Shown in pieces: positions 17,009-25,676 of a stretch of DNA of 64,000 bases. A program made the position numbers and the translations under genes. The notes beneath the pieces were generated by a model. The model ran no database searches, was not told where the DNA came from, and saw only the letters and a list, made by a program, of their open reading frames with translations. How positions within the stretch are numbered: the first letter of the stretch is position 1; every line of letters begins with the position of its first letter. Source of the stretch: Paenibacillus guangzhouensis (GTDB lineage: Bacteria; Bacillota; Bacilli; Paenibacillales; Paenibacillaceae); the NCBI RefSeq assembly GCF_009363075.1, contig NZ_CP045293.1, positions 3,596,001-3,660,000 on the forward strand, given 5' to 3'.

Positions 17009-17631
17009 GAGACTCCCTCCGTTCGTGTTGTAATCGTACGTACCATCCTTATCAGCTCTTGGCCGTAGGTTTCAAGATCCACTTGTCTCGTAATCGCGGC
17101 ACTCGCCATATATTCCCCGATCGCGCCTTGGATCATCGAAGCCAGCACTTCGACGTGGAATGAACCGAATTCCCCGGTTGCTTGACCCTCCCGCAGAATC
17201 TTCTGAAGCGCAAGCTGAATGACATCTTCATCATCCTCAACACGGTAATAGGAAATGTTGTCCGGTGTACGCGCATGAAAGACGATTTCCAGAAGTGCAA
17301 TATAATGTGCGGGATTCGTACCTTGATAGGCTAGACCCGCTTCGATGAAGGTATCCAACTTCTCGCGTGCCGTCGCAGCTCCTGCTACGCGATCCATAAT
17401 ATATGTCGCCGAGCGTTCCATCAGCTTCATGAGCAAATGGTTCATTAGATCACTCTTATCCGCGAAATGGTAGGAGATCAGCGCTGTGCTCACCCCTGCC
17501 CGCTTCGCAATTTGCGACAAGCTGGACTGGGCATACCCGATCTCATCCAGCGTCGCAATCGCACCGTTCATAATCTGCTCACGCCTCGCCTCAGCGATAA
17601 AACTCGTCTTCTCTTCCGGATGGTTCGACAC
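17005..17631 (-). CDS. TetR/AcrR family transcriptional regulator
   Basis: The helix-turn-helix reads IMNGAIATLDEIGYAQSSLS, then QIAKRAGVSTALISYHFADK, a canonical TetR N-terminus. GTG 17631 follows GAGGA by about 6 bases. The gene is the first of a two-gene unit with the YqeB-like gene. A perfect palindrome at 17668-17681, 37 bases upstream, is the likely operator and suggests autoregulation of the pair. Confidence 0.85.
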   Translation of the reverse strand: MSNHPEEKTSFIAEARREQIMNGAIATLDEIGYAQSSLSQIAKRAGVSTALISYHFADKSDLMNHLLMKLMERSATYIMDRVAGAATAREKLDTFIEAGLAYQGTNPAHYIALLEIVFHARTPDNISYYRVEDDEDVIQLALQKILREGQATGEFGSFHVEVLASMIQGAIGEYMASAAITRQVDLETYGQELIRMVRTITTRTEGVS

Positions 17632-17667
17632 CTGTATTCCTCATCTCTGATTGAATAATCAAATTTC

Positions 17668-17681
17668 TGATCAATTGATCA
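17668..17681. promoter_or_regulatory. Palindromic operator of the TetR-YqeB pair
   Basis: TGATCAATTGATCA is a perfect 14-bp palindrome in an AT-rich promoter region. A second dyad, TGATT-GAAT-AATCA, lies nearer the gene. TetR binding is inferred from position and symmetry. Confidence 0.6.
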
Positions 17682-17746
17682 ATTAATTGTTATTATATGC
17701 CATTCCTGCTGATTATGCAACTCAGATCATAGGGATGCGGGAGCGA

Positions 17747-18484
17747 TTATTCCGTTGTTACATAAGAAGCTGCAGCTGCTGCAAGATAGTAAGCTAGCCC
17801 AGTCTGCTGGCTCTCAAGCATTTGAAGATGGAAGTCATCCGTCAAGAAAAACTGGGTCTGTGCAGCGAACGAAGTCGGCGTGGTCGAATGCCCGTGTGCG
17901 TTCAGAAAATCAAGATGAATGCCGATCCGCTGCCTTATCTTCTCGTCGTGATGCTTCACGCCATTCCGAAGCGATTCAGCCATGCCCCCCATAAACGCCA
18001 TGGCTTCCTTGGCTTGTTCATTCATCTCTGGCACATCGATTGGTTCCGCTTCAGCAAGATTATAATCATAGGTTTCCTTCAAGTGCTGCCTCTGAGCATC
18101 CAGCGCTTCTCGCCAAGCTTCATCGCTCTCAAACCCCTGGAATAATTCTTGCACATCCATGCGTGTCCCGGCCTTCGAGTTGCGAAGCGTCTCTAGAATA
18201 CGTTCCAGCCTTTGCTGACGCATCTCAAGCAGCTTCTCCTGCTCAATCAGAATTTGAATGCGATCGGGTTCGCCTTCAAGCAATTGATTGATTTGCTCCA
18301 GCGGGAACTCCAATTCACGATAGAACAGAATTTGCTGCAGACGCTCCAGCTCCTTCGTTCCATAGTACCGGTACCCTGCTTCGCTGATCTCATGTGGGAT
18401 GAGCAGACCGATTTTATGATAATGATGAAGCGTTTTAATCGTGACGCCAGACATCGTCGATACTTCCTTAACCGTATATAGCAT
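17747..18484 (-). CDS. MerR family regulator (TipA-like)
   Basis: The N-terminus is a MerR winged helix (YTVKEVSTMSGVTIKTLHHY, then GLLIPHEISEAGYRYYGTKE). A long coiled dimerisation helix (LIEQEKLLEMRQQRLERILE) follows, then a C-terminal domain of about 110 residues like the TipAS antibiotic-binding module. ATG 18484 follows AAGGAGG by 11 bases. It probably senses a drug-like ligand. Its promoter has the 19-bp spacer typical of MerR-activated genes (18508-18538), so it likely activates itself. Confidence 0.85.
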   Translation of the reverse strand: MLYTVKEVSTMSGVTIKTLHHYHKIGLLIPHEISEAGYRYYGTKELERLQQILFYRELEFPLEQINQLLEGEPDRIQILIEQEKLLEMRQQRLERILETLRNSKAGTRMDVQELFQGFESDEAWREALDAQRQHLKETYDYNLAEAEPIDVPEMNEQAKEAMAFMGGMAESLRNGVKHHDEKIRQRIGIHLDFLNAHGHSTTPTSFAAQTQFFLTDDFHLQMLESQQTGLAYYLAAAAASYVTTE

Positions 18485-18507
18485 GATGTCATGCACCTCC
18501 TTCACTT

Positions 18508-18538
18508 AGTGTAAAGTCTCCTCTTAGGTCAGAGTCAA
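18508..18538 (-). promoter_or_regulatory. MerR-type promoter with 19-bp spacer
   Basis: On the minus strand -35 TTGACT and -10 TACACT are separated by 19 bp, with a CTCT...AGAG dyad in the spacer. MerR proteins activate such over-long promoters by distorting DNA. Confidence 0.65.
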
Positions 18539-18550
18539 GTCATGAAAAAA

Positions 18551-18579
18551 AGGCACCCATTTCTCCCAAATGGGTGCCT
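18551..18579 (-). terminator. Rho-independent terminator of the DUF4855 gene
   Basis: AGGCACCCATTT and AAATGGGTGCCT form a 12-bp perfect stem with loop CTCCC. The A-run to its left is a U-tract on the minus strand. It lies 19 bases after the stop at 18598. Confidence 0.88.
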
Positions 18580-18597
18580 CGCTTCCTTCAATCCCTG

Positions 18598-21500
18598 TTA
18601 CTTCACAATCTGCTTCGCGATAGCCGCCAAGTCCGCGATATCAATCTTGCCGTCGCCATTGAGATCGCCAGCCTTAATCACAGCCCAATTCGGATCTTGG
18701 CTGGTCCGTCCATAATTGGCCGCCGCGATGGCCAAGTCGCCGATGCTGACCTTGCCGTCACCGTTCACATCGCCAGGAATGCCCGGCGTAACGACCGTTA
18801 CTTGAATGGTCAGCGATGCAGCACCGATGCTTGTTTCCACACCTTGATCGTCTGCGACAAGCGCCTTCGTCACGGCAACCGTCCCCGTCATCGGCGCCGT
18901 CACATCCTTGGCCCGGAATGTCAGCTTCAGTACGTTCGCTTTACCGAGAACACCATGCGCTGCTCCTTCACTCGCGACGATGAACCGAAGCTTGCCCTCT
19001 GGCGTTATTGTTTTCTCCACGATGCTCACGCCTGGCAAGATAGATTCTGCACTGACATACGTCATCGCAGCCGCATCATACTGCAAGGATAAATCTTGTG
19101 CGTAGACGGAGCCGCTCACTTGATCGAGCCCGAGCGTAACCGTGAACGCTTCTCCTGCAGCAACCGTACTTTCACCCGTTAACGTCGTCGTTGGTGCATC
19201 AGGCTTGTTGTATTCGAAGGATACCTTAACAGGTTGCGACATTCCATCCATCGAGAGATAAGCATCGAGTTTCCCCTTTAGATCACCGGTAAGGCTGATC
19301 GTGAATTGGAAACTTCCCGCTTCTGTGCTTGTCGTCTGGCCTTCGTAGCGAACTTTCCCTTCCGAATCGAGCACTTTGATATTCACTTTGGACAAGCTGC
19401 CGTTCATGACAAGGCCGTCGATCATCACTTTCTTCGCATCGGCATCCACCACAGCTCTTGCACCGTCGATTAGCGTTATGTCACTGTCTCCCGAAAGGTT
19501 ATATACGCCAAACTCATAGAAGGAGTATCCGTATTCCGTGTTTCTTTCAACGCCTTGGAATTTAACATATCTCGCTGTGACCGGCTCAAAACGGACCGTT
19601 TCTTTTCCTGCACGGGCCGTGATGATCCCGTTGTTGTCCTTGATCACGCTGGTCCAGTTCTGATTATCACTCGACACTAGGATTTTGTATGTTTTCGCGC
19701 GGGCGAGTTCCCAATCGATTCGGACCGTATCGAACGTTTTGGCTTCACCAAGATCGACTTGATACCAGCTGTCATCTTCGTAGTAGCTCGCCCATCTCGT
19801 CCAAGAGAATCCGTCCACCGCTTTTTCCGGCGCTAATCTTGGACCATCCACCTCAACGGAGGAAGCCGTCACCGCCTTGTTTTCCGCCAAGTTCCCGGCA
19901 AGATTATACACCTCTTCTTTCAGCGCGGCGTATGCCGTGTCCGAGATGATATGATCTTTAGCCAATTGTTCGAGCTTTACATTAAAACCTTTTAAGTACT
20001 TATCAAATTGCGCTGCATCCGTTCCTTTCGAACGTTTCATCAGTTCCAGAACATTGTTCAGCGAACGAGGGGCTTCCGCATTCGTGAACTGTCCCTGTTC
20101 GGTGAACCGGTCAACAAGTGTTTTCAGAGCCTCTACACTCGACCCTGCTTTGATGATATACGTCGTGGTCTTGGATTTGGCAGCGGATACCGTGATCACC
20201 AGCTCATGGTTGCCCGGTTTACCTGCGAGATCAACCGGCGTCCCTTTGGTGTACGGCTTACCGTCAAACATCGCCGTCACCTTCGTTAGCCCGCTTCCGT
20301 CGTCATCTTTGACTTCCCATGTAAACTGAACCGTCTCTGTATTCGGTACGACCATATCGTCATGCAACGTTTTCCCGTTGATAAATACTTCGGCTTCCGG
20401 CGGCGGGTTATTGTTGATGACATACGTTCCGTTTAAATATTGATACAGCCAGTCATACATTAATCGCAGCGTCGGATCCTTGCTTACCCCTAAGTTGTAC
20501 ACGGCATTATTGCCCTGGTAATATGCTCTAAAACCCTGCTGCATCAAGCCGGTGGTGACACCGCTGTTCAAGTAGTCAATGTAACGCTCGAGGAATACGC
20601 CATCCGTCAGCATCCGGTCATCAAACTCGACTTCGATCCCCATCCCGTACCGTTTCGCATTATTCGCCGCATCTTCCAGACGGTCAACATCCATTCCGCC
20701 GAAGAAATAGTTCGGTTGGTAGGCAACAGCATCAAACCCTACATCTTTCCACATGTAGCTTTTGTAAGCCAAAGAGTGAGGAATCCAGAAAAATTTCAGG
20801 TTCATGTCATGGACCTTGCTGCTTACGGCTTTTACCAAATCAGGTCCCGTCGAACTTGTGCTGATTTGCTCTTCCAGCCAGTACATGCCGACAAGTTCCA
20901 AATTGGAATAATGTTCAGCCTGCCATCTTTGGCGGACCTGATCCAGCCACCACTGGACCGCTTTTTGCCTGTTTTCGAGTGCTCTTGCTTCACCTACATC
21001 GGAACCATTAAAGTTTTCGGATACGCCGTCACCGTCAACGTCGCCAAAATTTTTCAAGTACTCGCCTGGATTCGGAATCATTAACACAACCTTCATTTTA
21101 TGATCAGGCTGGTTCAGCTTGGTTCCAACTTCCACAGTAGCCTCATTCAGCTGCTGCATATCCCCCTTGGCTGCAAAGGTTTTATTCAAGTACCATTTCC
21201 AGTCGTCCAGAATCGTCTGCCCAACACCGAAGTCCCGGCCGGCGGGCGACGCCAGCCCGAGATATAACACGCCGTCGAACAGCCAATCGGTTGGCTCGCC
21301 ATTTTTGTCCACGTAACTGATATTCGGGATAATTCGCTCCTTCTTCCAATCCCCCAGACCATTATCATACTGTCCGTTATATAGCAGATTCAGGTTTCGG
21401 ATCCCGGCCGTAGCTTCCCCCGGCGCCAAGAAGTGAGGCGGCTCGGCAGGAACCTTCACAGCTCCATTGAGTTCATCGTCCGTACCCATAATTTCAATTT

Positions 21501-22125
21501 CATCAATGTATTCCCATAGCGATTGATGCATGGTAAAGATGACTTTCACATAACGCGCATACGCCATCTTGCCATCCGTATTCCCGCCCTTGATTCCGTC
21601 CCGGCTGCCGTCCCATACAAAGGTCTCCTGTCTAGGCGGCCCATCTCCCCAGAGGAGCTGGGTGGCGTTATGGGATAACAGGCCCCAATTCTTCTTATCG
21701 TCGGAGACATACATCGATACCGTCAGCGGCACGAGGATGGAGTTCTTCGGATAATCTTGGAAGAAATGAGCTGATATTTTTCCGATGGTCTTCTCCTGAC
21801 CCAAATCGAACACCACTTCACGCGATTTTCCGCGGAGATGTCCTACCCATGCCGGGTCATTCATATCTAGCTTGCCGTATTTGCCATCCGTCAGCTTATG
21901 TCCGTTGTCGGGATGCGACGCTTCTGGCGCTTCGGACCATTCATAGGAAAGGCCTGCCGCGAGATTGTGGAATTTCACTTTATCCGGGATCGGTGGTGTT
22001 GCAGCCTCATCTGCTTGTGCGATCGTTACAGCCGGAACAGACGATTTCGCCTGCACCACAGAAATCGGGGCCATCAGCATGACGGCTGCCATGAGGAGGG
22101 ATCCCCATTTTTTATACGAATTCAT
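18598..22125 (-). CDS. Secreted DUF4855 protein with discoidin domains, cohesin and dockerin
   Basis: ATG 22125 has AAGGAGC 8 bases upstream and gives 1175 residues. Domains: signal peptide (1-27); discoidin-like region (45-220); DUF4855 (225-565), with RYGMGIEVEFDDRMLTDGVF; Ig-like (570-665); helical segment (670-745); F5/8C (750-880); an X2-like linker (885-970); cohesin (975-1110); dockerin (1115-1175) with loops DVNGDGKVSIGD and DLNGDGKIDIAD. DUF4855 has no function I can state, though secreted carbohydrate-binding neighbours imply a glycan target. Cohesin and dockerin closely match those of the GH29 protein at 7383-13502, which suggests a shared assembly system. Confidence 0.82.
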   Translation of the reverse strand: MNSYKKWGSLLMAAVMLMAPISVVQAKSSVPAVTIAQADEAATPPIPDKVKFHNLAAGLSYEWSEAPEASHPDNGHKLTDGKYGKLDMNDPAWVGHLRGKSREVVFDLGQEKTIGKISAHFFQDYPKNSILVPLTVSMYVSDDKKNWGLLSHNATQLLWGDGPPRQETFVWDGSRDGIKGGNTDGKMAYARYVKVIFTMHQSLWEYIDEIEIMGTDDELNGAVKVPAEPPHFLAPGEATAGIRNLNLLYNGQYDNGLGDWKKERIIPNISYVDKNGEPTDWLFDGVLYLGLASPAGRDFGVGQTILDDWKWYLNKTFAAKGDMQQLNEATVEVGTKLNQPDHKMKVVLMIPNPGEYLKNFGDVDGDGVSENFNGSDVGEARALENRQKAVQWWLDQVRQRWQAEHYSNLELVGMYWLEEQISTSSTGPDLVKAVSSKVHDMNLKFFWIPHSLAYKSYMWKDVGFDAVAYQPNYFFGGMDVDRLEDAANNAKRYGMGIEVEFDDRMLTDGVFLERYIDYLNSGVTTGLMQQGFRAYYQGNNAVYNLGVSKDPTLRLMYDWLYQYLNGTYVINNNPPPEAEVFINGKTLHDDMVVPNTETVQFTWEVKDDDGSGLTKVTAMFDGKPYTKGTPVDLAGKPGNHELVITVSAAKSKTTTYIIKAGSSVEALKTLVDRFTEQGQFTNAEAPRSLNNVLELMKRSKGTDAAQFDKYLKGFNVKLEQLAKDHIISDTAYAALKEEVYNLAGNLAENKAVTASSVEVDGPRLAPEKAVDGFSWTRWASYYEDDSWYQVDLGEAKTFDTVRIDWELARAKTYKILVSSDNQNWTSVIKDNNGIITARAGKETVRFEPVTARYVKFQGVERNTEYGYSFYEFGVYNLSGDSDITLIDGARAVVDADAKKVMIDGLVMNGSLSKVNIKVLDSEGKVRYEGQTTSTEAGSFQFTISLTGDLKGKLDAYLSMDGMSQPVKVSFEYNKPDAPTTTLTGESTVAAGEAFTVTLGLDQVSGSVYAQDLSLQYDAAAMTYVSAESILPGVSIVEKTITPEGKLRFIVASEGAAHGVLGKANVLKLTFRAKDVTAPMTGTVAVTKALVADDQGVETSIGAASLTIQVTVVTPGIPGDVNGDGKVSIGDLAIAAANYGRTSQDPNWAVIKAGDLNGDGKIDIADLAAIAKQIVK

Positions 22126-22391
22126 CAAGGCCAGCTCCTTTTTTTCTCGTTTCACGCAAAGCACCTAAATCCTTCCAACCCATTTACCTGTTCCCGGGTG
22201 AATGCTTAATGGGAATCCCCCCTTTCACGGAATCTGGCGCATATCATTTTGTAAGCACTTCCATTCATTCTCGGCTTCATGATACCGGTTAGGGTTTCAG
22301 GTAGGCAAGCAACATAATTTGATATGCTGCGCAATATTTTCGCATGCGATCGAAGCTCTTTTTCCACATAAAAGGAGAGAAACAGAACCAT

Positions 22392-22421
22392 AAAAAGGCC
22401 ATATCCGAACTGGACATGGCC
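22392..22421 (-). terminator. Rho-independent terminator of the SLH-GH18 gene
   Basis: GGCCAT and ATGGCC enclose an inner CC...GG pair, with an A-run on the left giving a minus-strand U-tract. It lies about 30 bases after the stop at 22454. The rest of 22126-22391 holds no gene I can support. Confidence 0.7.
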
Positions 22422-22453
22422 AATAAATACTTTATGATTTCACGTGGATTCTC

Positions 22454-24052
22454 TTAGTACGATGCATAACGAATGCTATTTCGCAGACTTGTCCAAATAT
22501 CGTCGGTCTCCGCCCCCATATACCAGAACGCGAAACCCGCTACCCCTCGCTTCGCCGCCATCATCGTCTTGAGTCCGAGTGAACGTCCGTCTTCCACCCA
22601 AATCCGGTGCTGACTCCCTTGACGAATGTAACTGACGACATACTGCCCCAGTTCCGAATCCCATGAACGGTTATAGGCTACGGAGCGCATGCGGTAACCC
22701 TGTTGAATCAAAGTCAGCTCTTCAGACGACGCCCCGCCTGGCTGCAGCGTCCAATCTCTTGTGTAATACGGAAGCGCTAGAACGGTCTTGGATGACGGAA
22801 CGACAGAGAGCAGTCGGTCTAAGGCCGATTGAACCCATGGGAGTGAGGATACGGAACCTGCGACAGGATCGCCGTCCCAATGCTCATCATACCCCATCAA
22901 TACGATATAATCCGTATATCTTCCGAGCGCTTCATAGTCAAAGGCTTCAGTCCAATCTGTACCCAGGTCCGGTGACACGTCAATGGACAGCACCGCGCCT
23001 GCCGCCCGCAAGCTCGTCCCGAGTTCGGAAATGAATGCCGTTAACGAGAGCCGGTCCCCTGGACTTACGTTCTCGAAGTCCACATTAATGCCAGATAATC
23101 CGTATGTCTTCACATATCCGGCAAGAGTCTGAATAACAGAAGCCCTCTTCTTCTCGTCCGACAGAATCTGATGCGTCAATTCCGAATCCGAATGATTGCC
23201 GAGCATCGCCCACACCTTTTTATTGTTCTGCTTGGCCCAAGTGGTAAGGCTGGCATCCGCATAGTTCGAAAGAGGTTTGGATCCCTTTTCTAGGAAAAAC
23301 CACCTTGGTACGAGCGTATTAACGTGACTCTTCTTCACCTGCTCCTTAAACTGGGAGGTCGTTAATCCGTTTTGCCAGCCCAGCTGGATGCCTTCCTTCG
23401 GCGTCTTGTGGATCGCACTCGCCCACACCTTATCCTTCAGAATCCTGGCGAGTACCGCAGCCGTTTCCTCGCGGGTCATAGCCTCGGACGGACGAAACGT
23501 CCCGTTTGCCCCATCCATCAGGCCAAGCGTATGCGCAGCTTGCACATAAGGAGCCGCCCAAGGGGCGATTTGGTCCGCATCGTTATACGAAAGATCGCTA
23601 CCAGCATCGTTACCGGGATTAACTTTCAGTGCCTTGACGATCAGAACGGCGGCTTCCTGTCTCGTAATTTGGGACGACGGCTCGAATGTACGCTTGCTTT
23701 TACCTTCAGCGATACCGAGTTGAACCGCAGCTTCAATCCAGCCGTAATACCAACTTTTCGCAGAAACATCACTAAACGTCGGGATATCGGCATCCACAGG
23801 CGCAAGCCTCAGCAAACGGTCGGTCATAGTCACAAATTCGGCGCGTGTCACGTTTTTTTTCGGTTCAAATTTCCGATTACCCGCGCCGTTTACGACGCCT
23901 TCCTTCACAAGTTCTATGATTTCGTTCTTGGCAAAACTGCCTGCAATATCGTCAAACGGCACAGAGGTAGACGCAGCCGCTGCGTTGGTATAAGCGCCGA
24001 ACGCCACGGCCGTCGCCAGCCATACAACTACAACTTTATTACGTATTTTCAA
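22454..24052 (-). CDS. SLH-anchored GH18 glycosidase
   Basis: The 532-residue secreted protein has a signal peptide (1-27) and three S-layer-homology modules (about 30-200; for example FDDIAGSFAKNEIIELVKEG and FSDVSAKSWYYGWIEAAVQL), which bind pyruvylated wall polymer. A GH18 barrel follows (about 220-530). The motif GINVDFENVS holds the catalytic Glu of DxxDxDxE, and YIVLMGYDEHWDGD and GVAFWYMG fit YaaH-type GH18 proteins. It may act on chitin or on peptidoglycan. The start is TTG after GAGG. The gene is monocistronic. Confidence 0.88.
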   Translation of the reverse strand: MKIRNKVVVVWLATAVAFGAYTNAAAASTSVPFDDIAGSFAKNEIIELVKEGVVNGAGNRKFEPKKNVTRAEFVTMTDRLLRLAPVDADIPTFSDVSAKSWYYGWIEAAVQLGIAEGKSKRTFEPSSQITRQEAAVLIVKALKVNPGNDAGSDLSYNDADQIAPWAAPYVQAAHTLGLMDGANGTFRPSEAMTREETAAVLARILKDKVWASAIHKTPKEGIQLGWQNGLTTSQFKEQVKKSHVNTLVPRWFFLEKGSKPLSNYADASLTTWAKQNNKKVWAMLGNHSDSELTHQILSDEKKRASVIQTLAGYVKTYGLSGINVDFENVSPGDRLSLTAFISELGTSLRAAGAVLSIDVSPDLGTDWTEAFDYEALGRYTDYIVLMGYDEHWDGDPVAGSVSSLPWVQSALDRLLSVVPSSKTVLALPYYTRDWTLQPGGASSEELTLIQQGYRMRSVAYNRSWDSELGQYVVSYIRQGSQHRIWVEDGRSLGLKTMMAAKRGVAGFAFWYMGAETDDIWTSLRNSIRYASY

Positions 24053-24167
24053 AACAAATGCCTCGCTTTTTGATTTTCATAGAATAGATTCATAACCCAT
24101 AACTTCTATCCTATCAAAAAAAGGCATGAAAGGTAGACGACCAAATCATGGAATACATGTATGAGAC

Positions 24168-24599
24168 TTACACTCTCAAATGGTCCGCTCTCCATTTCGT
24201 GATCGCTTGCTTAATGGCATCAGGCTGCATCCCTGTCTCCGCAGCTTTGGAACAAAGTGCTGGGAACTCCTCATCTGCTGCGAACCGAAGCGCAATGATC
24301 TGCTTCACGTTCAGCCTTGGATCTAATAGCTTCCCGGTTAAGCGGTAATACCTGAAATTCTCCTCCTGACGAATGATCCGGTCTTGAAGCTTGGTACTGT
24401 ACAGCCGTAGCAGCGCAGCAAGCAGCACGATTACAATCGCCATGCCGAAGAGTAAGACCGATGCGTAGCTGAATGCCTCTCTAATCACGTACACAACAGA
24501 CGCGACCAACACAATTAACACAATTAGAGTCAGCACAAAATGATACATCGGATCTACTTTCTTATGATTTTGGTAGGTTTGTTGATTCGATTGACTCAT
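24168..24599 (-). CDS. DUF6526 family membrane protein
   Basis: This small protein (143 residues) has an N-terminal QTYQNHKKVDPMYHFVL motif, two adjacent membrane segments (about 20-42 and 47-65) and a soluble tail (IRQEENFRYYRLTGKLLDPR, then LNVKQIIALRFAADEEFPAL). This fits DUF6526, which is common in Bacillales and has no known function. ATG 24599 follows AGGAG. It is a single gene with no clear operon partner. Confidence 0.72.
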   Translation of the reverse strand: MSQSNQQTYQNHKKVDPMYHFVLTLIVLIVLVASVVYVIREAFSYASVLLFGMAIVIVLLAALLRLYSTKLQDRIIRQEENFRYYRLTGKLLDPRLNVKQIIALRFAADEEFPALCSKAAETGMQPDAIKQAITKWRADHLRV

Positions 24600-24717
24600 C
24601 AATACATCTCCTCCTCTTCCATTTTACGAATTAAGATCATGATTGCCTTACTAATCATTTCATTCGTGCAAGCCGTTCATCTTCCTGCTGGATAATCACC
24701 TGATTTCAAAAAAATGG

Positions 24718-24747
24718 TTGCACAAATAATTGTGTATAATATATACT
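24718..24747 (+). promoter_or_regulatory. DrrAB promoter with TetR operator
   Basis: TTGCAC and TATACT are spaced by 18 bp. The dyad GTATA-ATA-TATAC (24734-24746) covers the -10 box. The same dyad recurs before the TetR gene at 27378-27394, which makes it the likely repressor site. Confidence 0.65.
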
Positions 24748-24785
24748 GATTACATAATACACAGTTAATTGAAGGGAGCATCCCC

Positions 24786-25676
24786 ATGTACAACAACGCA
24801 ATTGAAGTCAAAGGACTACGCAAGACGTTCGGAAGCCAGACCGTACTCCATGGACTCGATTTAACTGTCCCAGCCGGATCAATCTATGCTTTGCTTGGAC
24901 CTAATGGCGCCGGCAAAACAACGTTGATCAACATTTTATCCACCTTGGTTGCACCGGATGAAGGCTCTGTGCGTGTCGCAGGCTTTGATGTGGTGAAGGA
25001 GAAGCAGCGCGTCAAACGGTCCATCAGCTTGACCGGCCAATTTGCTGCTGTCGATGATGTACTGACGGCGGAGGAGAATCTACGTATGATCTGCCGACTG
25101 TCGGGACTTACCAAGGAACAGTCCCATGTTCGAAGCCAGCATCTGCTCAGACAATTTGACCTTACGGCATCGGCGAACAAACAAGTCAAGACCTTCTCTG
25201 GCGGAATGCGTCGGCGCTTAGACCTTGCGACCAGTCTCGTCGTCAATCGATCGATTGTCTTTCTTGATGAACCAACGACGGGTCTTGATACCATCAGTCG
25301 ACGAGCCTTGTGGGATATCATTCTGGGCTTAAGCAGTGAAGGTATCACGATTTTCCTCACGACTCAGTATCTAGAAGAGGCTGATCAATTAGCCGATACG
25401 ATTGCGGTGATCCATGGTGGTCGTGTCGTCGCATCCGGAACACCATCAGAGCTTAAATCACGCATCGGCGGTGAAGTCATCGAGCTGACCAACGCGAAGG
25501 ATCAAGTCATTCGCACCATCCCTACGTTCGGCGATATTCATGATGTCAGCCGAATACTCCACGAACTCTCTCACACCCTACCGAAGGATACACAAGTAAG
25601 CATACGCAAACCAAGTCTAGATGATGTCTTCGTTGCGCTTACGACTTCATCTGAAATGAAAGGAGCTATCTCATGA
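24786..25676 (+). CDS. DrrA-type ABC transporter ATPase
   Basis: The 296-residue ATPase has Walker A (GPNGAGKTTLIN), a signature FSGGMRRRLDLA, Walker B (SIVFLDEPTTGLD) and a C-terminal domain matching the daunorubicin-resistance DrrA subfamily. It powers drug or lipid export with the permease encoded immediately downstream, whose start overlaps its stop (ATGA, 25673-25676). AGGGAGC precedes the ATG. The promoter carries an operator shared with the downstream TetR gene, so expression is probably induced by the exported compound. Confidence 0.92.
   Translation: MYNNAIEVKGLRKTFGSQTVLHGLDLTVPAGSIYALLGPNGAGKTTLINILSTLVAPDEGSVRVAGFDVVKEKQRVKRSISLTGQFAAVDDVLTAEENLRMICRLSGLTKEQSHVRSQHLLRQFDLTASANKQVKTFSGGMRRRLDLATSLVVNRSIVFLDEPTTGLDTISRRALWDIILGLSSEGITIFLTTQYLEEADQLADTIAVIHGGRVVASGTPSELKSRIGGEVIELTNAKDQVIRTIPTFGDIHDVSRILHELSHTLPKDTQVSIRKPSLDDVFVALTTSSEMKGAIS

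Noticed and set aside
22206-22391. 61-codon frame upstream of the DUF4855 gene
   Set aside because: Its start overlaps the neighbouring terminator, it has no ribosome site and its sequence is not protein-like.
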